From: Chthoniobacteraceae bacterium | Lineage (GTDB): Bacteria > Verrucomicrobiota > Verrucomicrobiia > Chthoniobacterales > Chthoniobacteraceae | NCBI GenBank assembly: GCA_947471505.1 | Contig: CANIWM010000028.1 | Coordinates: forward strand, 1 to 62,144 | Direction of reading: 5' to 3' | DNA length: 62,144 bases | Shown: one piece after another, positions 34,868-45,208 of the stretch | Position numbering within the stretch: position 1 is the stretch's first letter | How the letters are laid out: each line of letters begins with the position of its first letter | Notes under the pieces: generated by a model | Told to the model about the DNA's origin: nothing | The model's input: the letters and a program-made list of their open reading frames with translations, nothing else | Databases searched by the model: none | Position numbers and translations under genes: made by a program

Positions 34868-37800
34868 CTATTTCACCAACTCCATCAGCTTTCCGTAGCT
34901 GTTCACCACGTCATACTTCACTTGGTCGGACGTGATCTTGGTGAAGAATTTGCGGGCGCATTCGATCTTGGCGTCTTCGATCTTCCGCAAATCCATCGAG
35001 GACATGGAGCCCTTCGTCTCGGCGATGAAGTAAACGTGCTTCACCTTGTCCTTGTTGAAGGCAATGGCCCAGTCGGGGTTGTAGTTCCCTACCGGGGTCG
35101 GGATTTGAAAGCTCTTGGGCAGCTTTGCATACACGACGACTTCGCTGCTGGCATCGAGTTCGCCAACGAAAGTGCGTTCGGTTCCGGAGTCAGTGAAGAC
35201 GTAGTCGTAGATGTGACGGTTCGCCTTGAAGCCTTTGCTGAGGTCTTCCTTTCGCTCGGTGAAAATATCAGGAGCCTCATGAACGCCGGCCGTCGTGTCG
35301 TAGGCGATGTGCTCCACGATCACGGTAGCCTTCTGTTCGTTGATCAGCGTGCCCGCCTTGAGTATAAAGTCTTCGGGGTTTGTCTTGTATTGGGCGAAGA
35401 CGGCGACGTTGATGCCGCGCAGGATGGTGGCGATGGTCTGCCGGGTGAGCTTCGTGTCCTCCGCCAGTTTTCCGATGAGGTCGTATTTTACGGCGGAGCG
35501 CGCGGAACTGGTCAGGTGGTCGGTCACGTTGGCCTTCACCACGAATGCCTCACCCTTTTTCACTGCCTCGTAGGTGGCCTCTTCTGTCTGCTCGCCGGCG
35601 GTCACCGTGTATTGGAGCGGCGTTACTTTGAGTTCCTTATCCAGCGTCTTGATGCACTTCTCGATCAGCTCGTCGGTTTTGAAATCGACGGCGTAGATGG
35701 CCTTGCGGTTGATGCGGCTCCAAAGCTCCTGGAACTCCTTCTTCTCAAAGTTCGCGTTGAGTGAGTTCACCTTGCCCTTACGGTCGTCCTCGATCTCCGG
35801 GAGCTGGGCGGCGCTGAAGACGCTGTCGATCAGTTGCAGGACCTGCTCCTTGTAGGGCTCCAGCTCTGCCGGGAGCTGAGCGAGCGTGCCTTCCTTTTTG
35901 GCCGTGTGATAGTCCTCGGTGATCCGTTCGTCGCTGTCGGAGTAATCGTTCTTCACGAGGTAGCGCTCAATGAGCTTCGCCAACTGTGGTGTCACTTTCA
36001 CTTCTCCGGTCGGGGTCTGGAGCACCTTGTCTTGGAAATACTCCGAGTTGGCCTGATTCGGGCGGGCTGAGAGCGATGCAATGGTTTCCTTCTGCAATTT
36101 GCTAACGAAGTCCTTGTAGCTCTCGTTCGCTACGACCGTCAGCACGTTCACCTGATGCACGATGGCTGGATCGTCGATGCGATCTCCGCTCTGATTACGA
36201 GAAAGCCGCATTCCGCGCCCGACCTCCTGGCGCCGGGAGATCGTGTTGTCGCTGTGCTTCAGCGTGCAGATCACGAAGACGTTCGAGTTGTCCCAGCCTT
36301 CCCGCAGCGCCGAGTGGGAGAAAAGGAACCGCACTGGCTCGGAGAAAGTCAGCAGCCGTTCCTTGTCGCGCAGGATCAGGTCGTAGGCGTCCACATCGTC
36401 CGCTTCTCCGGCGGATTCACCGCGCGTTTTCACGTCTGGGTTCACCAGCCGCTTCGTTTTCTTGTCGATGGAGAAGTAGCCGTTGTGCGTCTTGGCGGCG
36501 GAAATCCCGCGCAGGTAGCGGTTGTAGGGCGTGTCCTCCAGCGTCAGCACTTCGTTGAGCTGGTTGTTGTATTCCTCCTCGAACATCTGCGCGTATTCGC
36601 CCGCCTGCTCCCCGGCCTCGTCGTAGCTGCGATACTTCGCCACCTCGTCAATGAAGAACAGCGAGAGCACCTTAATGCCTTGGGTAAAGAGCGTCTGCTC
36701 CGTTTCAAAGTGCGCCTTGATCGCCTCGCGGATCTGGATGCGACGAAGCGCCGCTTCGTTCACATCGCCCGTGGCCTCTCCGGCACAGAGCACTACGCCG
36801 TTCGTGAAGCTGACCGTGTTTTCGATGGCATTGATGTCCGAGACCACGAAGCCGCGATACTGCTCCAGCCCATCGGAGAGGTCGTAAAGGTTGTCGTTCT
36901 TCCGAAGCATCCTGAGCACGCGCTTGATGCCGTTCTTCTGCTGGATTTCCAGCTCGGCGCGGGCTTCCGGCGGCTGCGTCGTCGCGATGCGGATGGATTC
37001 GAGATAAAGGTAGGCATTCGTCCCGGCCAAGCCCTTCACGGTGATGCCGCGCACTTTGATCTTCTTCACGAGCTTCTGGTTGTAGGCGTCGATGGCATCG
37101 AGCCGATACACCTTGTTGTGCTCCGTCTTGTGCGTGGCGGAGTAGCGCAGGATCATCAGCGGGTCGAACTCCGCCAGCTTCTCCGTCGTGGCCTTGCCCT
37201 CCATCTTCTGCGGCTCGTCCAGGATCATGATGGGCCGGTTCTTCTTGATAACGTCGATCGGTCGGCGCGACTGAAAATCATCCAGCTCCAGATAGATGCG
37301 CCGGGCATCCTCGCCGCGGGCGTTGAACGCCTGCACGTTGATGATCATCACATTGATCCCAGCGTCCGACGAAAAGCTCTCCAGATTGTGAAGCTGCTTC
37401 GAGTTATAGACGAAGTGACGGGCCTTCTTGCTGTAGGTTTCCAGAAAGTGCTCCGCCATGATCTCGAAGGACTTCAGCACGCCTTCGCGGATGGCGATGC
37501 TCGGCACCACCACGATGAACTTGCTCCACCCGTAGTCCCGGTTCAGCTCGAACATCGTCTTGATGTAGCAGTAGGTCTTGCCCGTGCCCGTCTCCATCTC
37601 GACATCGAGGTTCACGTCGCAGACGGGCGTCTTCTTCAGCTCCGGTGAAAGGGGCAGATTGTGCCGCCGCTGCACGCCTTGGAGATTTTCCAAAAGCAGC
37701 GTCTGCGGGATGGCGAGCTTGTCGTTCGCAAAGCCGTCGCCCTCCATGCCGGGGAGCGCGACCGTGCTGCCCGCCGTGGCCCGGCCTGGGTCCAGCGAAT

Positions 37801-37897
37801 ACTTGTGGCCCTGGCTCTTCGGCTGTCCGGCGAAGCAATCCACCACCGCCTTCACGGCATCCGTCTGGAATGCCTGCTGTTTGAATTTCAGCTTCAT
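34868..37897 (-). CDS. Type III restriction enzyme Res subunit
   Basis: A 1009-residue SF2 helicase-nuclease, the restriction subunit of a type III system. It has Walker [10 protein letters not shown] (TGTGKT 103-108), DEPQ 227-230 as motif II, YSATH near 251 as motif III and [17 protein letters not shown] as motif VI. The C-terminal PD-(D/E)XK nuclease is intact (NPDWAIAF with Asp942 and FIAETKGS with Glu960-Lys962). It cuts after ATP-driven communication between unmodified sites recognised by Mod. It follows mod by 3 bp. Length is normal for Res and I see no damage. Confidence 0.92.
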   Translation of the reverse strand: MKLKFKQQAFQTDAVKAVVDCFAGQPKSQGHKYSLDPGRATAGSTVALPGMEGDGFANDKLAIPQTLLLENLQGVQRRHNLPLSPELKKTPVCDVNLDVEMETGTGKTYCYIKTMFELNRDYGWSKFIVVVPSIAIREGVLKSFEIMAEHFLETYSKKARHFVYNSKQLHNLESFSSDAGINVMIINVQAFNARGEDARRIYLELDDFQSRRPIDVIKKNRPIMILDEPQKMEGKATTEKLAEFDPLMILRYSATHKTEHNKVYRLDAIDAYNQKLVKKIKVRGITVKGLAGTNAYLYLESIRIATTQPPEARAELEIQQKNGIKRVLRMLRKNDNLYDLSDGLEQYRGFVVSDINAIENTVSFTNGVVLCAGEATGDVNEAALRRIQIREAIKAHFETEQTLFTQGIKVLSLFFIDEVAKYRSYDEAGEQAGEYAQMFEEEYNNQLNEVLTLEDTPYNRYLRGISAAKTHNGYFSIDKKTKRLVNPDVKTRGESAGEADDVDAYDLILRDKERLLTFSEPVRFLFSHSALREGWDNSNVFVICTLKHSDNTISRRQEVGRGMRLSRNQSGDRIDDPAIVHQVNVLTVVANESYKDFVSKLQKETIASLSARPNQANSEYFQDKVLQTPTGEVKVTPQLAKLIERYLVKNDYSDSDERITEDYHTAKKEGTLAQLPAELEPYKEQVLQLIDSVFSAAQLPEIEDDRKGKVNSLNANFEKKEFQELWSRINRKAIYAVDFKTDELIEKCIKTLDKELKVTPLQYTVTAGEQTEEATYEAVKKGEAFVVKANVTDHLTSSARSAVKYDLIGKLAEDTKLTRQTIATILRGINVAVFAQYKTNPEDFILKAGTLINEQKATVIVEHIAYDTTAGVHEAPDIFTERKEDLSKGFKANRHIYDYVFTDSGTERTFVGELDASSEVVVYAKLPKSFQIPTPVGNYNPDWAIAFNKDKVKHVYFIAETKGSMSSMDLRKIEDAKIECARKFFTKITSDQVKYDVVNSYGKLMELVK

Positions 37898-37900
37898 GGC

Positions 37901-39793
37901 CTACAGCGATTTGACCTCGGTTTCGGGACTGAGGAGCTTGAAGATTTGTTCCACGTTGATCTTCACGCTGTCGCTGTCGTAACTGCTGTCGCGGAAGACA
38001 GCCCGCAGCGGCTTTCGCTTGGCCAATTCCTTCACGAGGTCTTCGCTCACCTTCGGATCGAAGCAGGCGGCAAGGGCGTTGCCGTCAATGAAGAACACCT
38101 TCTTTCCGGCAATGGTCTCTCGGGTGATCGGCAGAGACAGGTCCACGCCCCAATCCACCAGCACTTGAAAGAGCAAGTCTTCGGGCGTGCGGTCGGGCTT
38201 GATGTTATCCGTGTGCGCCACGAGGTCGGTCTGCTTCACCGCATCCGGCGTGTAATACACGTCCGCCATGTTTGAAGTGTCGATCTTCAGAACGCGGAAG
38301 CCGGTGTCCAGACTTGGGGCGTTGGTTGCGTTCTCGGCTTTGATTCTTGCTCCAGCGCGGCGGATGCGTTCTTGAGCCAAATCCGAAATCGTGTCCAATC
38401 GCGCGCCGCCAGTGATTTGGGCAGGAACCTCTAGTGCCATCGGAATTTGGACGGAGATATGCCTTCGTCGTCCTCCGTCAGCCGCGTTCTGTGCCATGAC
38501 CGCGTGCGCGAGGGTTCCGCTCCCAGCGAAGAAATCGAGAACGATGTCGTCCCCTGTCTGGTCCGTCGCAATATCGAGCATCCGCCGAATTAAGCGTGTC
38601 GGTTTCGGCGTCTCGAAAACGGAGTCTGAACTTGTGAGCGGCAGAAGCTCTAGGAGCTCCTTCTTTGACTCTTGGTTGTGTCCAACGTCTTTGTAGAACC
38701 AGAGCGTTTGGGGGACACGCCCGGCTTTGACTTCGGAAAGGAATATCTTTGGCGCAGGAATATTATTTCCATCCGCCCCCCACCAAATTCGCTTATCTTT
38801 GTCCATCGCCCAGAACTTTTCTTCGCTGACTCGCCAATATGAGCCAGCGGGTGGCCCCCCTACAATGCGTCCGCTTGGGCAAGTAATTGAATAGGTCCCC
38901 TTACTGTAATAGTTCCGCGCAGCTAGGTTGTTTGGGCGCCACGGACCACGAGGGTCGTTGTCAGGATTCTTATAGACTGCATTTTGCTCTTCTGTCCGAT
39001 CCAACAGAACTGGCCTCCACGTTTCAGCATTCCGTGCGTAAACGACGATATAGTCATGGTCGGTGGAAAAGTGCTTTGCGCTGCTCTTTGGTGCGTAAAC
39101 TTTTTGCCACAAGATCGTCGCGACGAAGTTTGCTGTGCCAAAAACTTCGTCGAGCACCTCACGGAGGCGAGCGAATTCATTGTCGTCGATAGAAACAAAA
39201 ATTGCGCCGTTCTCTCCCAATAGATTTCGCGCCAGTTTCAAACGGGGATACATCATCGTTAGCCAATCTGAGTGGAATCGACCATTTCCTTCGGTATTGG
39301 CGACCATTCGATTGCCTCTCGGATCCGTTTGATTCGATCTGAGGAAATAGTTTTCCGGGTCGTCACTGAAATCATCGTCGTAAACAAAGTCATTCCCCGT
39401 GTTATAGGGAGGGTCGATGTAGATCAGCTTCACCTTCCCGAGATAGGTCTCCTGAAGCAGCTTCAACGCATCGAGGTTATCGCCTTCGATGAAGAGGTTT
39501 TGGGTGGTGTCGAATTCCACGCTCTCCTCGCGACAGGGGCGTAGGGTTTTGGCGATGGGGGTATTGGCGGCGATCAGCGCCTCGCGCTTGCCCGGCCAGT
39601 CGAGGTGATACCGTTCGCGCGGACCTTCTACGATGTGGTCGGACAGCTCCTGCCGGAGTTGGTCAAAATCAATTGCCCGGGTGAGCGTCCCTTTCTCGTC
39701 TCGAGTCTCAGTGACGCAACCGGGAAAGAGTGCAGCCAGTTTCTCGATATTCGCCGTCGTGCGGTCGGGTGTGTGCAGTTTGAGTTTGTCCAT
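37901..39793 (-). CDS. Type III DNA adenine methyltransferase Mod subunit
   Basis: A 630-residue beta-class N6-adenine methyltransferase that provides recognition and protective methylation for the downstream Res. The catalytic motif IDPPYNTGND (DPPY 127-130) precedes the AdoMet motif LDFFAGSGTLAHAV (FAGSG 422-426), the order expected for the beta class. The region between (about 180-400) should hold the target-recognition domain; it is less GC-rich than the rest of the gene, as is common where specificity is exchanged. The recognition sequence cannot be read from the protein. Confidence 0.92.
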   Translation of the reverse strand: MDKLKLHTPDRTTANIEKLAALFPGCVTETRDEKGTLTRAIDFDQLRQELSDHIVEGPRERYHLDWPGKREALIAANTPIAKTLRPCREESVEFDTTQNLFIEGDNLDALKLLQETYLGKVKLIYIDPPYNTGNDFVYDDDFSDDPENYFLRSNQTDPRGNRMVANTEGNGRFHSDWLTMMYPRLKLARNLLGENGAIFVSIDDNEFARLREVLDEVFGTANFVATILWQKVYAPKSSAKHFSTDHDYIVVYARNAETWRPVLLDRTEEQNAVYKNPDNDPRGPWRPNNLAARNYYSKGTYSITCPSGRIVGGPPAGSYWRVSEEKFWAMDKDKRIWWGADGNNIPAPKIFLSEVKAGRVPQTLWFYKDVGHNQESKKELLELLPLTSSDSVFETPKPTRLIRRMLDIATDQTGDDIVLDFFAGSGTLAHAVMAQNAADGGRRRHISVQIPMALEVPAQITGGARLDTISDLAQERIRRAGARIKAENATNAPSLDTGFRVLKIDTSNMADVYYTPDAVKQTDLVAHTDNIKPDRTPEDLLFQVLVDWGVDLSLPITRETIAGKKVFFIDGNALAACFDPKVSEDLVKELAKRKPLRAVFRDSSYDSDSVKINVEQIFKLLSPETEVKSL

Positions 39794-39805
39794 AGCAGAG
39801 TCGGT

Positions 39806-40462
39806 TCAGAGTTGTTTCAGGTTCTCGAGTTCGTGCGAGACGGAACGAAGCGCAGCATTCAGCTCCACCTTGCGGTTGAATTGTTTTTCCCGTTCGAGCC
39901 GGGCCTCCAATTGCTGACGCTCCCGCTTCTTCGCCTCAAGCGCCCGGAAGCGGGAGACGTGGTCCGCGAGGCTCTCACCTGCGCGCGGGGGCAGCGGGAT
40001 GTGGCGGCGAACGATGTGCTCGTAGAGCCCAGCGAGATCGAGCGCGACCGGGAGCGGTGGACGCTCGGCGGCCAGCGGTTGCGGCTCCGTCTGAAAGCTG
40101 GCCTCGATGACCCACTTCGACGAATCCGCATCGCTGGGGCGCTTGTAAGAAGCAGCAAAGCGGATTTGGTCGCCGTGGGTGAACTGAAAGAGCAGCGGAA
40201 ATGGGATGGCTCGATCCATCGCCTGGAGCACCGCCTCGTCGAGTTCCGGCGTCCTGAGCGCGATCTCAAAGACTTCAATTTCGGTGATGCCGTGCCGGGC
40301 GGGAAGATTGGTCGTTTCCGGGGAGAGTTTGTATTTCCAAAGAATCTCCCCGACCTCGGACACGAAGAGTTCCCTGATCCGCTTCGAGGGCTTGGCGTGC
40401 GCGTAGATTTTGTTCTTCGGAACCACGCGGTTGAACTCGGCTTGTTTCGGGTAGGCAAACAT
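39806..40462 (-). CDS. DUF4391 family protein
   Basis: A 218-residue protein matching DUF4391 by pattern: it begins FAYPKQAEFNRVVPKNKIYA and has EVGEILWKYKLSPETTNLPA, EIEVFEIALR and FPLLFQFTHGDQIRFAASYKR, then a coiled-coil C-terminus (about 165-215). From memory, members usually lie between an SNF2-type helicase and a type III mod gene, exactly as here. The function is unknown; a structural or nuclease-accessory role in the complex is inference. Gaps of 6 bp to the helicase and 12 bp to mod place it in the operon. Confidence 0.75.
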   Translation of the reverse strand: MFAYPKQAEFNRVVPKNKIYAHAKPSKRIRELFVSEVGEILWKYKLSPETTNLPARHGITEIEVFEIALRTPELDEAVLQAMDRAIPFPLLFQFTHGDQIRFAASYKRPSDADSSKWVIEASFQTEPQPLAAERPPLPVALDLAGLYEHIVRRHIPLPPRAGESLADHVSRFRALEAKKRERQQLEARLEREKQFNRKVELNAALRSVSHELENLKQL

Positions 40463-40468
40463 GCGGCA

Positions 40469-43400
40469 TCAGGCACGTGGCTGAACGACGAGGAAGGCGA
40501 TCAACTCGAAGTCGCCGAGTCCATTGATCGTGTTCAGCAAGGCGGTGGTCTTGCCTCCGGTGAAGAGGCTGTCGATGTCCTTCTCCTCCTTCAGCGCAAT
40601 CATGGACTGGATGCCCTTTTGCAAGAGGGCCGAGTAGGCGTCCATGCGGCGGCCGTCCTTGGTGGCGTCGTTGAACGCCTGATACACCTCGGGCATCGCC
40701 ACGCTCCGGTCCTTGCAGGCGGCGCGAGCGAGGTCGAGGAGGCGCTTGGCCTCGGTGTGATTGACGATCACGCTGCCGTCCTGCGCGACATAGACGAGGT
40801 AGTAGGGATGCAGGCGGTTCTGCCGGTTGATGTTCACGCCATCGTTGCGGTTCCGCAGGGCGAAGATGACGCCGGGCACGAGGCCGCGCTCGGGAGCTGC
40901 GGGGACGACGGCGTGCATTCCGTTCGGCAGGCTGGCGAGGTCGCCGTGTGTCTTCACGTAGTTCACGAGGTCCATGCGGAAATCGTTCAGCCCGAGATCG
41001 GTGATGGAGATGCCGGTCTTGAGGTCTTCCAGCTCGATGACTTCCTCTTGAAGCCGGCGAAGCTGCTCGCGGCGGTAGGTGACATCGTTGGCCTTGGCAT
41101 CGAGTGGATTGTCGTCGCCAGTGGCGGTGACGTCGGCGATGACCATGCGGCTTTCGACGCGCTCCTTGAGGTTGATGTATTCGTCGAGCGTGATGTCCGG
41201 CCAGTAGTTCACGAGCTGGATGAACTTGTTCTGCGAGCCTATGCGATCAATGCGGCCAAATCGCTGGATAATGCGGACCGGGTTCCAGTGGATGTCGTAG
41301 TTGATGAGGTAGTCGCAGTCCTGGAGATTCTGGCCCTCGGAAATGCAGTCGGTGCCGATGAGGAGATCAATCTCGCCGGGCTCCTTGGGCAGGATGACCG
41401 CTTTCTCCTTCGAGCGCGGCGAGAAGAGCGTGAGCAGCGATTGGAAGTCGTAGCTCTTTTTCAGCGTGCTCTTCGGGCTGGCGGCGCCGGTAACTTTGCC
41501 GGAATGAAGTCCCGCACTTTCCAAAAAGTAGGGCGCGATGTGCTCGTAGAGATAATCCGCGGTGTCCGCGAAGGCGGTGAAGATGAGGACCTTCTTGTTC
41601 CCCGCATTGATGGGCGAGGCCAGCTTGCTGAGGATCGTCGTCTTTATGTGCTGGAGCTTCGCGTCGTCGGACGGCGTGATTTTCCGCATCTCGGCGAGCA
41701 GGGCTTCGAGGATGGCGAGGTCGGCGCGCAGCTCGTGCTCCCAGCGGGGGAGGTCCATGTCCGAAAGGTTGATCTGCACCTTGTTGCCGATCTGCGCGTC
41801 ATCCGGGTCGGGTATGTCGTCGTCCTGGTCTGGCTCCACGTCGGCGAAGGCGGGAGACACATCGGCAAAGGTGGCGTCGCGCCCTGTCTTCTTGAACGCG
41901 GCGATTTTTTCCAGCGTGCGCTCGTGATTGTCCGCGAGACTCTTGAGGGTGAGGCGGAAGGAATGCACTGAGCTTTCGAGCCGCTTGAGCAGGTTCACGG
42001 TCATGAGCGCTTGGATTCCCTTTTCGCGTCCAGATTGCCCGAGGTTCCCGTGGCCAACCTCGTCGCCCGGATCGTAAAGCTCCTGGTATTTCGACAGACG
42101 GCTCGGTTGCACGTAGGTGAGCGGCGCATACACGGCCAGCGTGAGCATACTCAACTGCTCGAAAATCTCGTTGAAGCCGATGACGTCCTTGCGGTGGGTA
42201 AGCTGGCAATGGAAAGAGAGCGGTTTCAGTCGCTCCGGGAACGTGCCGATGTCCTTCGTATCGTAGTAGGTCTGGATGTGGCGGCGGGAGCGCGCAATCG
42301 TCACGCTGTCGAGCACCTCGAAGAAATCGAAATCGAGCGTGTTGAGAATCGCGGCGGCGGTGCGCTCTTCAGGCGGAAGTGTGGACCAAGCGTTGAACGC
42401 GGCTTGGGCACGACGAAAGATTTCGTCGATGTGCTTTTCGGATTTGAGCTTCGTGCTGAGGTTTTCCGGGTCGCCTTCGTAAGCGAGCGCGAGCTGGTTT
42501 TTCAGGTCGGCGAAGCGGTTGTTCACCGGCGTCGCGGAGAGCATGAGCACTTTCGTTTTCACGCCCTGCCGGACGACTTGATTCAGGAGGCGCTGATACC
42601 GCGTCTCGCGCTCCTCAAAGGCGGTGTTGTTGCGGAAGTTGTGCGACTCATCAATGACCACGAGGTCGTAGTTGCCCCAGTTCACGCGGTTCAGCGCCAG
42701 GCCGAAAGAATAGCCGCTCTCGCGGAGCAGATCAGTGTGGCACAGCACGTCGTAGCCGAAGCGGTCCTTGGCGAAGATGTTCGTGACGAGGTTGCCTTTG
42801 TAGGTGAGCCAGTTGTCTGCGAGCTTCTTCGGGCAGAGGACGAGGACGGACTTGTTTCGCAGCTCGTAGTATTTGACCACGGCCAGCGCGGTGAACGTCT
42901 TCCCAAGTCCCACGCTGTCGGCGAGGATGCAGCCGTTGTAAGTCTCCAGCTTGTTGATGATGCCGGTGGCGGCGTCCCGCTGGAAGTTGAAGAGCTTTTT
43001 CCAAACGAGACTGTCTTCGTAGCCGGTGCGGTCGTTCGGCAAAACATCCTCGCTGATGTCCTCCAGGAACTCGCTGAAGATGTTGTAGAGCATCAGGAAG
43101 TAGATGCGCTGCGGCGAATTCTCCTGATACACGGACGCGATGTGCTCGCAGAGCTTCGCGGTCACGTCTTCAAGCTTTTCGGGGTCGTTCCAAATCTGAT
43201 CGAACAACGAGAGGTAGGTCGTTGTGAGCGGCTGCTCATCCATCCGGTTCACGAAATTGGAAACGGCATTGCCTTTCTCGTAGCCGAGATCCACCGCGGT
43301 GAACCCGTGCAGCGGGAGATAAACGGATTCCTTTCCATCTGCGCTGACGCCCGCGAACTGTTGCATCGGGGCGCGCCCGCGATTCGAGCGAAAAACAGCC

Positions 43401-43747
43401 TTGTTCCGCATCCACTCCGCACACTCTTTGGCGATGGCCCGTTGGGTCAGTTCATTGCGAAGGCGCACCTCGAACTCGCTGCCGTAAAGACTGCGTTCAC
43501 GTTCGAGCTTCGGGATGTGGAATTCGCGGTGCTCCTTCTTCAGCCGGTCGGTGACTTCACCGGGGACGAACGTGGGCGACGTGAAAATAAACTGAAGCGA
43601 CTCGATCTTCTCCAACTCGGCCTTGAGGGCTTCAAAGGCGTAGATGGAGAAGCACGACGCCGCGATCTTGAGCTTCGCTCCGGGCGTGATTGTCTGCTTC
43701 AGGCTGTCACCGAGCAGGTGGTTGATGTTGTCGATTATTTCCATCAT
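40469..43747 (-). CDS. PLD-like plus SNF2-family helicase of the R-M island
   Basis: A 1092-residue helicase-type ATPase. The first 170 residues look like the phospholipase-D-like domain often joined to this helicase group. The SNF2 motor follows: Walker A ADSVGLGKT (GLGKT 280-284), DESH 366-369, LSATP 403-407, then the second lobe with KVLIFTAFADTADYL, LLIGTDCISEGQNLQ and IIQRFGRIDRIG. An acidic linker (DVEPDQDDDIPDPDDAQ near 645) lies between the lobes. It probably translocates on double-stranded DNA and, with DUF4391 and Mod/Res, extends a type III system. The second of two adjacent ATG codons (43744) may also serve as the start. Confidence 0.85.
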   Translation of the reverse strand: MMEIIDNINHLLGDSLKQTITPGAKLKIAASCFSIYAFEALKAELEKIESLQFIFTSPTFVPGEVTDRLKKEHREFHIPKLERERSLYGSEFEVRLRNELTQRAIAKECAEWMRNKAVFRSNRGRAPMQQFAGVSADGKESVYLPLHGFTAVDLGYEKGNAVSNFVNRMDEQPLTTTYLSLFDQIWNDPEKLEDVTAKLCEHIASVYQENSPQRIYFLMLYNIFSEFLEDISEDVLPNDRTGYEDSLVWKKLFNFQRDAATGIINKLETYNGCILADSVGLGKTFTALAVVKYYELRNKSVLVLCPKKLADNWLTYKGNLVTNIFAKDRFGYDVLCHTDLLRESGYSFGLALNRVNWGNYDLVVIDESHNFRNNTAFEERETRYQRLLNQVVRQGVKTKVLMLSATPVNNRFADLKNQLALAYEGDPENLSTKLKSEKHIDEIFRRAQAAFNAWSTLPPEERTAAAILNTLDFDFFEVLDSVTIARSRRHIQTYYDTKDIGTFPERLKPLSFHCQLTHRKDVIGFNEIFEQLSMLTLAVYAPLTYVQPSRLSKYQELYDPGDEVGHGNLGQSGREKGIQALMTVNLLKRLESSVHSFRLTLKSLADNHERTLEKIAAFKKTGRDATFADVSPAFADVEPDQDDDIPDPDDAQIGNKVQINLSDMDLPRWEHELRADLAILEALLAEMRKITPSDDAKLQHIKTTILSKLASPINAGNKKVLIFTAFADTADYLYEHIAPYFLESAGLHSGKVTGAASPKSTLKKSYDFQSLLTLFSPRSKEKAVILPKEPGEIDLLIGTDCISEGQNLQDCDYLINYDIHWNPVRIIQRFGRIDRIGSQNKFIQLVNYWPDITLDEYINLKERVESRMVIADVTATGDDNPLDAKANDVTYRREQLRRLQEEVIELEDLKTGISITDLGLNDFRMDLVNYVKTHGDLASLPNGMHAVVPAAPERGLVPGVIFALRNRNDGVNINRQNRLHPYYLVYVAQDGSVIVNHTEAKRLLDLARAACKDRSVAMPEVYQAFNDATKDGRRMDAYSALLQKGIQSMIALKEEKDIDSLFTGGKTTALLNTINGLGDFELIAFLVVQPRA

Positions 43748-43781
43748 GCGTTCGGCTCTCGATAGATAGATAGCCAGTCCA

Positions 43782-44768
43782 TCACTCGAGGGTCTTCAGT
43801 TCATCGACGATCAGGTAACGAGGATTTTGATCGCGGTCGAATTCGGCGAGGCCCTTGGCCCATACCCGTTTCTTGCCATGCGTTTTGACGATCTCTTCGT
43901 GCTCGGGGCGATACTGGCATCTGACGGAACGCACTTGCCAGTCCTGAATCCCGCGTAGTTCAAAGCGCATGGTTTCATAGTCCACCGCCATGAGGCTGCC
44001 GCAAACCTCCGCCAAATCCTCCGGGATGCGCGTCTCTTTTAGCGCCTCGGTTGCGCGGCTCCATTCCTCTTTCCCCATGTCGAGAGGGTGTCCATCTGGA
44101 ACCATTCGGCCCCCGACTTCAACACTCTCAATCTTGGGCTCCTTGAGAGGGATGAACCGCCGAGCCGCATGAAGAGCAGCGTCAATCAAAGCAACGTCAA
44201 TTGCAGGGCGGCCCCGCGCAAAATCGTTGATACGTTCCCGGGGACGTTCATCTTGGAGTGAAGCGGAAACAACCCCCATGAGTTCCATCGAGTCTTTTAC
44301 GGCCTGAAATAGCGGATCGGAGAATCCACGAAGCATCCGAACATCATCGTCAGACTGCTCGGGTTGCGGCAGTCGAAAGCCGAACATCAGCTTCGGATTC
44401 GCCACGGTGACGTCGAGGTCCATGTCACCTTTCCAACGGAAACTTTTGGCTGACAGATTCGGGTGCGTCTTAGTGACGTGGACGAGTTCCTTGCGCAGGT
44501 TGTCGAATATCCTGTGCATACGTCTTAACGGGCAGAAGCCGTGTTTCACCAGCGAGCCGTGATATTGGAGAACCAAGTCTGACTCATCCAACGCGACCGC
44601 GATCGGCATTCTCTCCAGGTAGAGTTCGTGGAGCGCCGAGTAGTGCCCTTCAAAAAGATGCCCAGCGTTCGATTCGTTCGTGCCTTCGCCGGCCAAGAAC
44701 CGTCGTAGTTCTGCAATCTCGGAATGCACCGATCGCGCCTTGTTCAGTGTTCGTTGCTCCCAACTCAT
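43782..44768 (-). CDS. Unknown protein in R-M island
   Basis: A 328-residue soluble protein I do not recognise. It begins helical (EQRTLNKARSVHSEIAELRRFLAG), carries no signal peptide or membrane segment, and ends in a beta-rich part (RFELRGIQDWQVRSVRCQYRPEHEEIVKTHGKKRVWAKGLAEF). Its start overlaps the end of the DUF6932-like gene by 4 bp (ATGA) and the SNF2 gene starts 34 bp downstream, so it is embedded in the defence operon. It may be a regulator or sensor; this is inference from position only. Confidence 0.65.
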   Translation of the reverse strand: MSWEQRTLNKARSVHSEIAELRRFLAGEGTNESNAGHLFEGHYSALHELYLERMPIAVALDESDLVLQYHGSLVKHGFCPLRRMHRIFDNLRKELVHVTKTHPNLSAKSFRWKGDMDLDVTVANPKLMFGFRLPQPEQSDDDVRMLRGFSDPLFQAVKDSMELMGVVSASLQDERPRERINDFARGRPAIDVALIDAALHAARRFIPLKEPKIESVEVGGRMVPDGHPLDMGKEEWSRATEALKETRIPEDLAEVCGSLMAVDYETMRFELRGIQDWQVRSVRCQYRPEHEEIVKTHGKKRVWAKGLAEFDRDQNPRYLIVDELKTLE

Positions 44769-45208
44769 AGCCGGATTTTGATGTAGCCTTTGCGCAGATC
44801 AGACGGTGCCTCTCGGAGCCGAATTTCCGGGTCTGGCGTCTGGAACTCGTCGTGGAAATTGTGTTCCGCCGGTCGGAAAGGAGCGAAGTATCGAACCCTC
44901 ACGCTGAATTCGTCAAAGGCGGGAATCTTGAAGACATCGAGCCCGCTCTTCTTTACCAGATCGACAGTGAGTTCGATGCCCACCTCTACGTGCGAAACAT
45001 CGTCGGCGGCACTGAGGAACCGCCCGTCCAAATAGACCTCGGCGACGGCAGTGTTGGTCTTCAGCCAACCGACAAAATCAAGGAACGATTGCCACAACTC
45101 CCGTCGAGCCGGTTTGACACCGAAGCAGCCTGGCAGTTCATCAATTCTGACGACATGCACGGTGGGCGGGACGGGCAGAAACCCGTGTTCGGTGAGCGTA
45201 GGCAGCAT
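44765..45208 (-). CDS. DUF6932-like protein (degenerate nucleotidyltransferase fold?)
   Basis: A 147-residue protein whose outline fits DUF6932: LPTLTEHGFLPVP, then RRELWQSFLDFVGWLK, then VYLDGRFLSAADDVSHVEVGIEL. In relatives the last block is a DGSF...DVD nucleotidyltransferase-like signature. Here GSF is GRF and the second aspartate pair is HVEV, so catalysis is doubtful. It starts immediately after the RHH gene stop (TAAATG) and overlaps the next gene by 4 bp. An RHH regulator plus a nucleotidyltransferase-like protein recalls toxin-antitoxin pairs, but this is inference. Confidence 0.6.
   Translation of the reverse strand: MLPTLTEHGFLPVPPTVHVVRIDELPGCFGVKPARRELWQSFLDFVGWLKTNTAVAEVYLDGRFLSAADDVSHVEVGIELTVDLVKKSGLDVFKIPAFDEFSVRVRYFAPFRPAEHNFHDEFQTPDPEIRLREAPSDLRKGYIKIRL

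Noticed and set aside
36155-37648. 497-codon plus-strand frame opposite res
   Set aside because: Antisense shadow of the Res helicase motifs.
39605-41971. Very long open frame on the plus strand (788 codons)
   Set aside because: It lies antisense to mod, DUF4391 and the SNF2 gene, all of which show clear motifs on the minus strand. The plus-strand translation is low-complexity (V/E/G/D rich) as expected for a GC-rich shadow.
42011-43765. 584-codon plus-strand frame opposite the helicase N-terminus
   Set aside because: Same reason: the minus strand holds Walker A, DESH and SATP motifs, while the plus-strand product resembles nothing.
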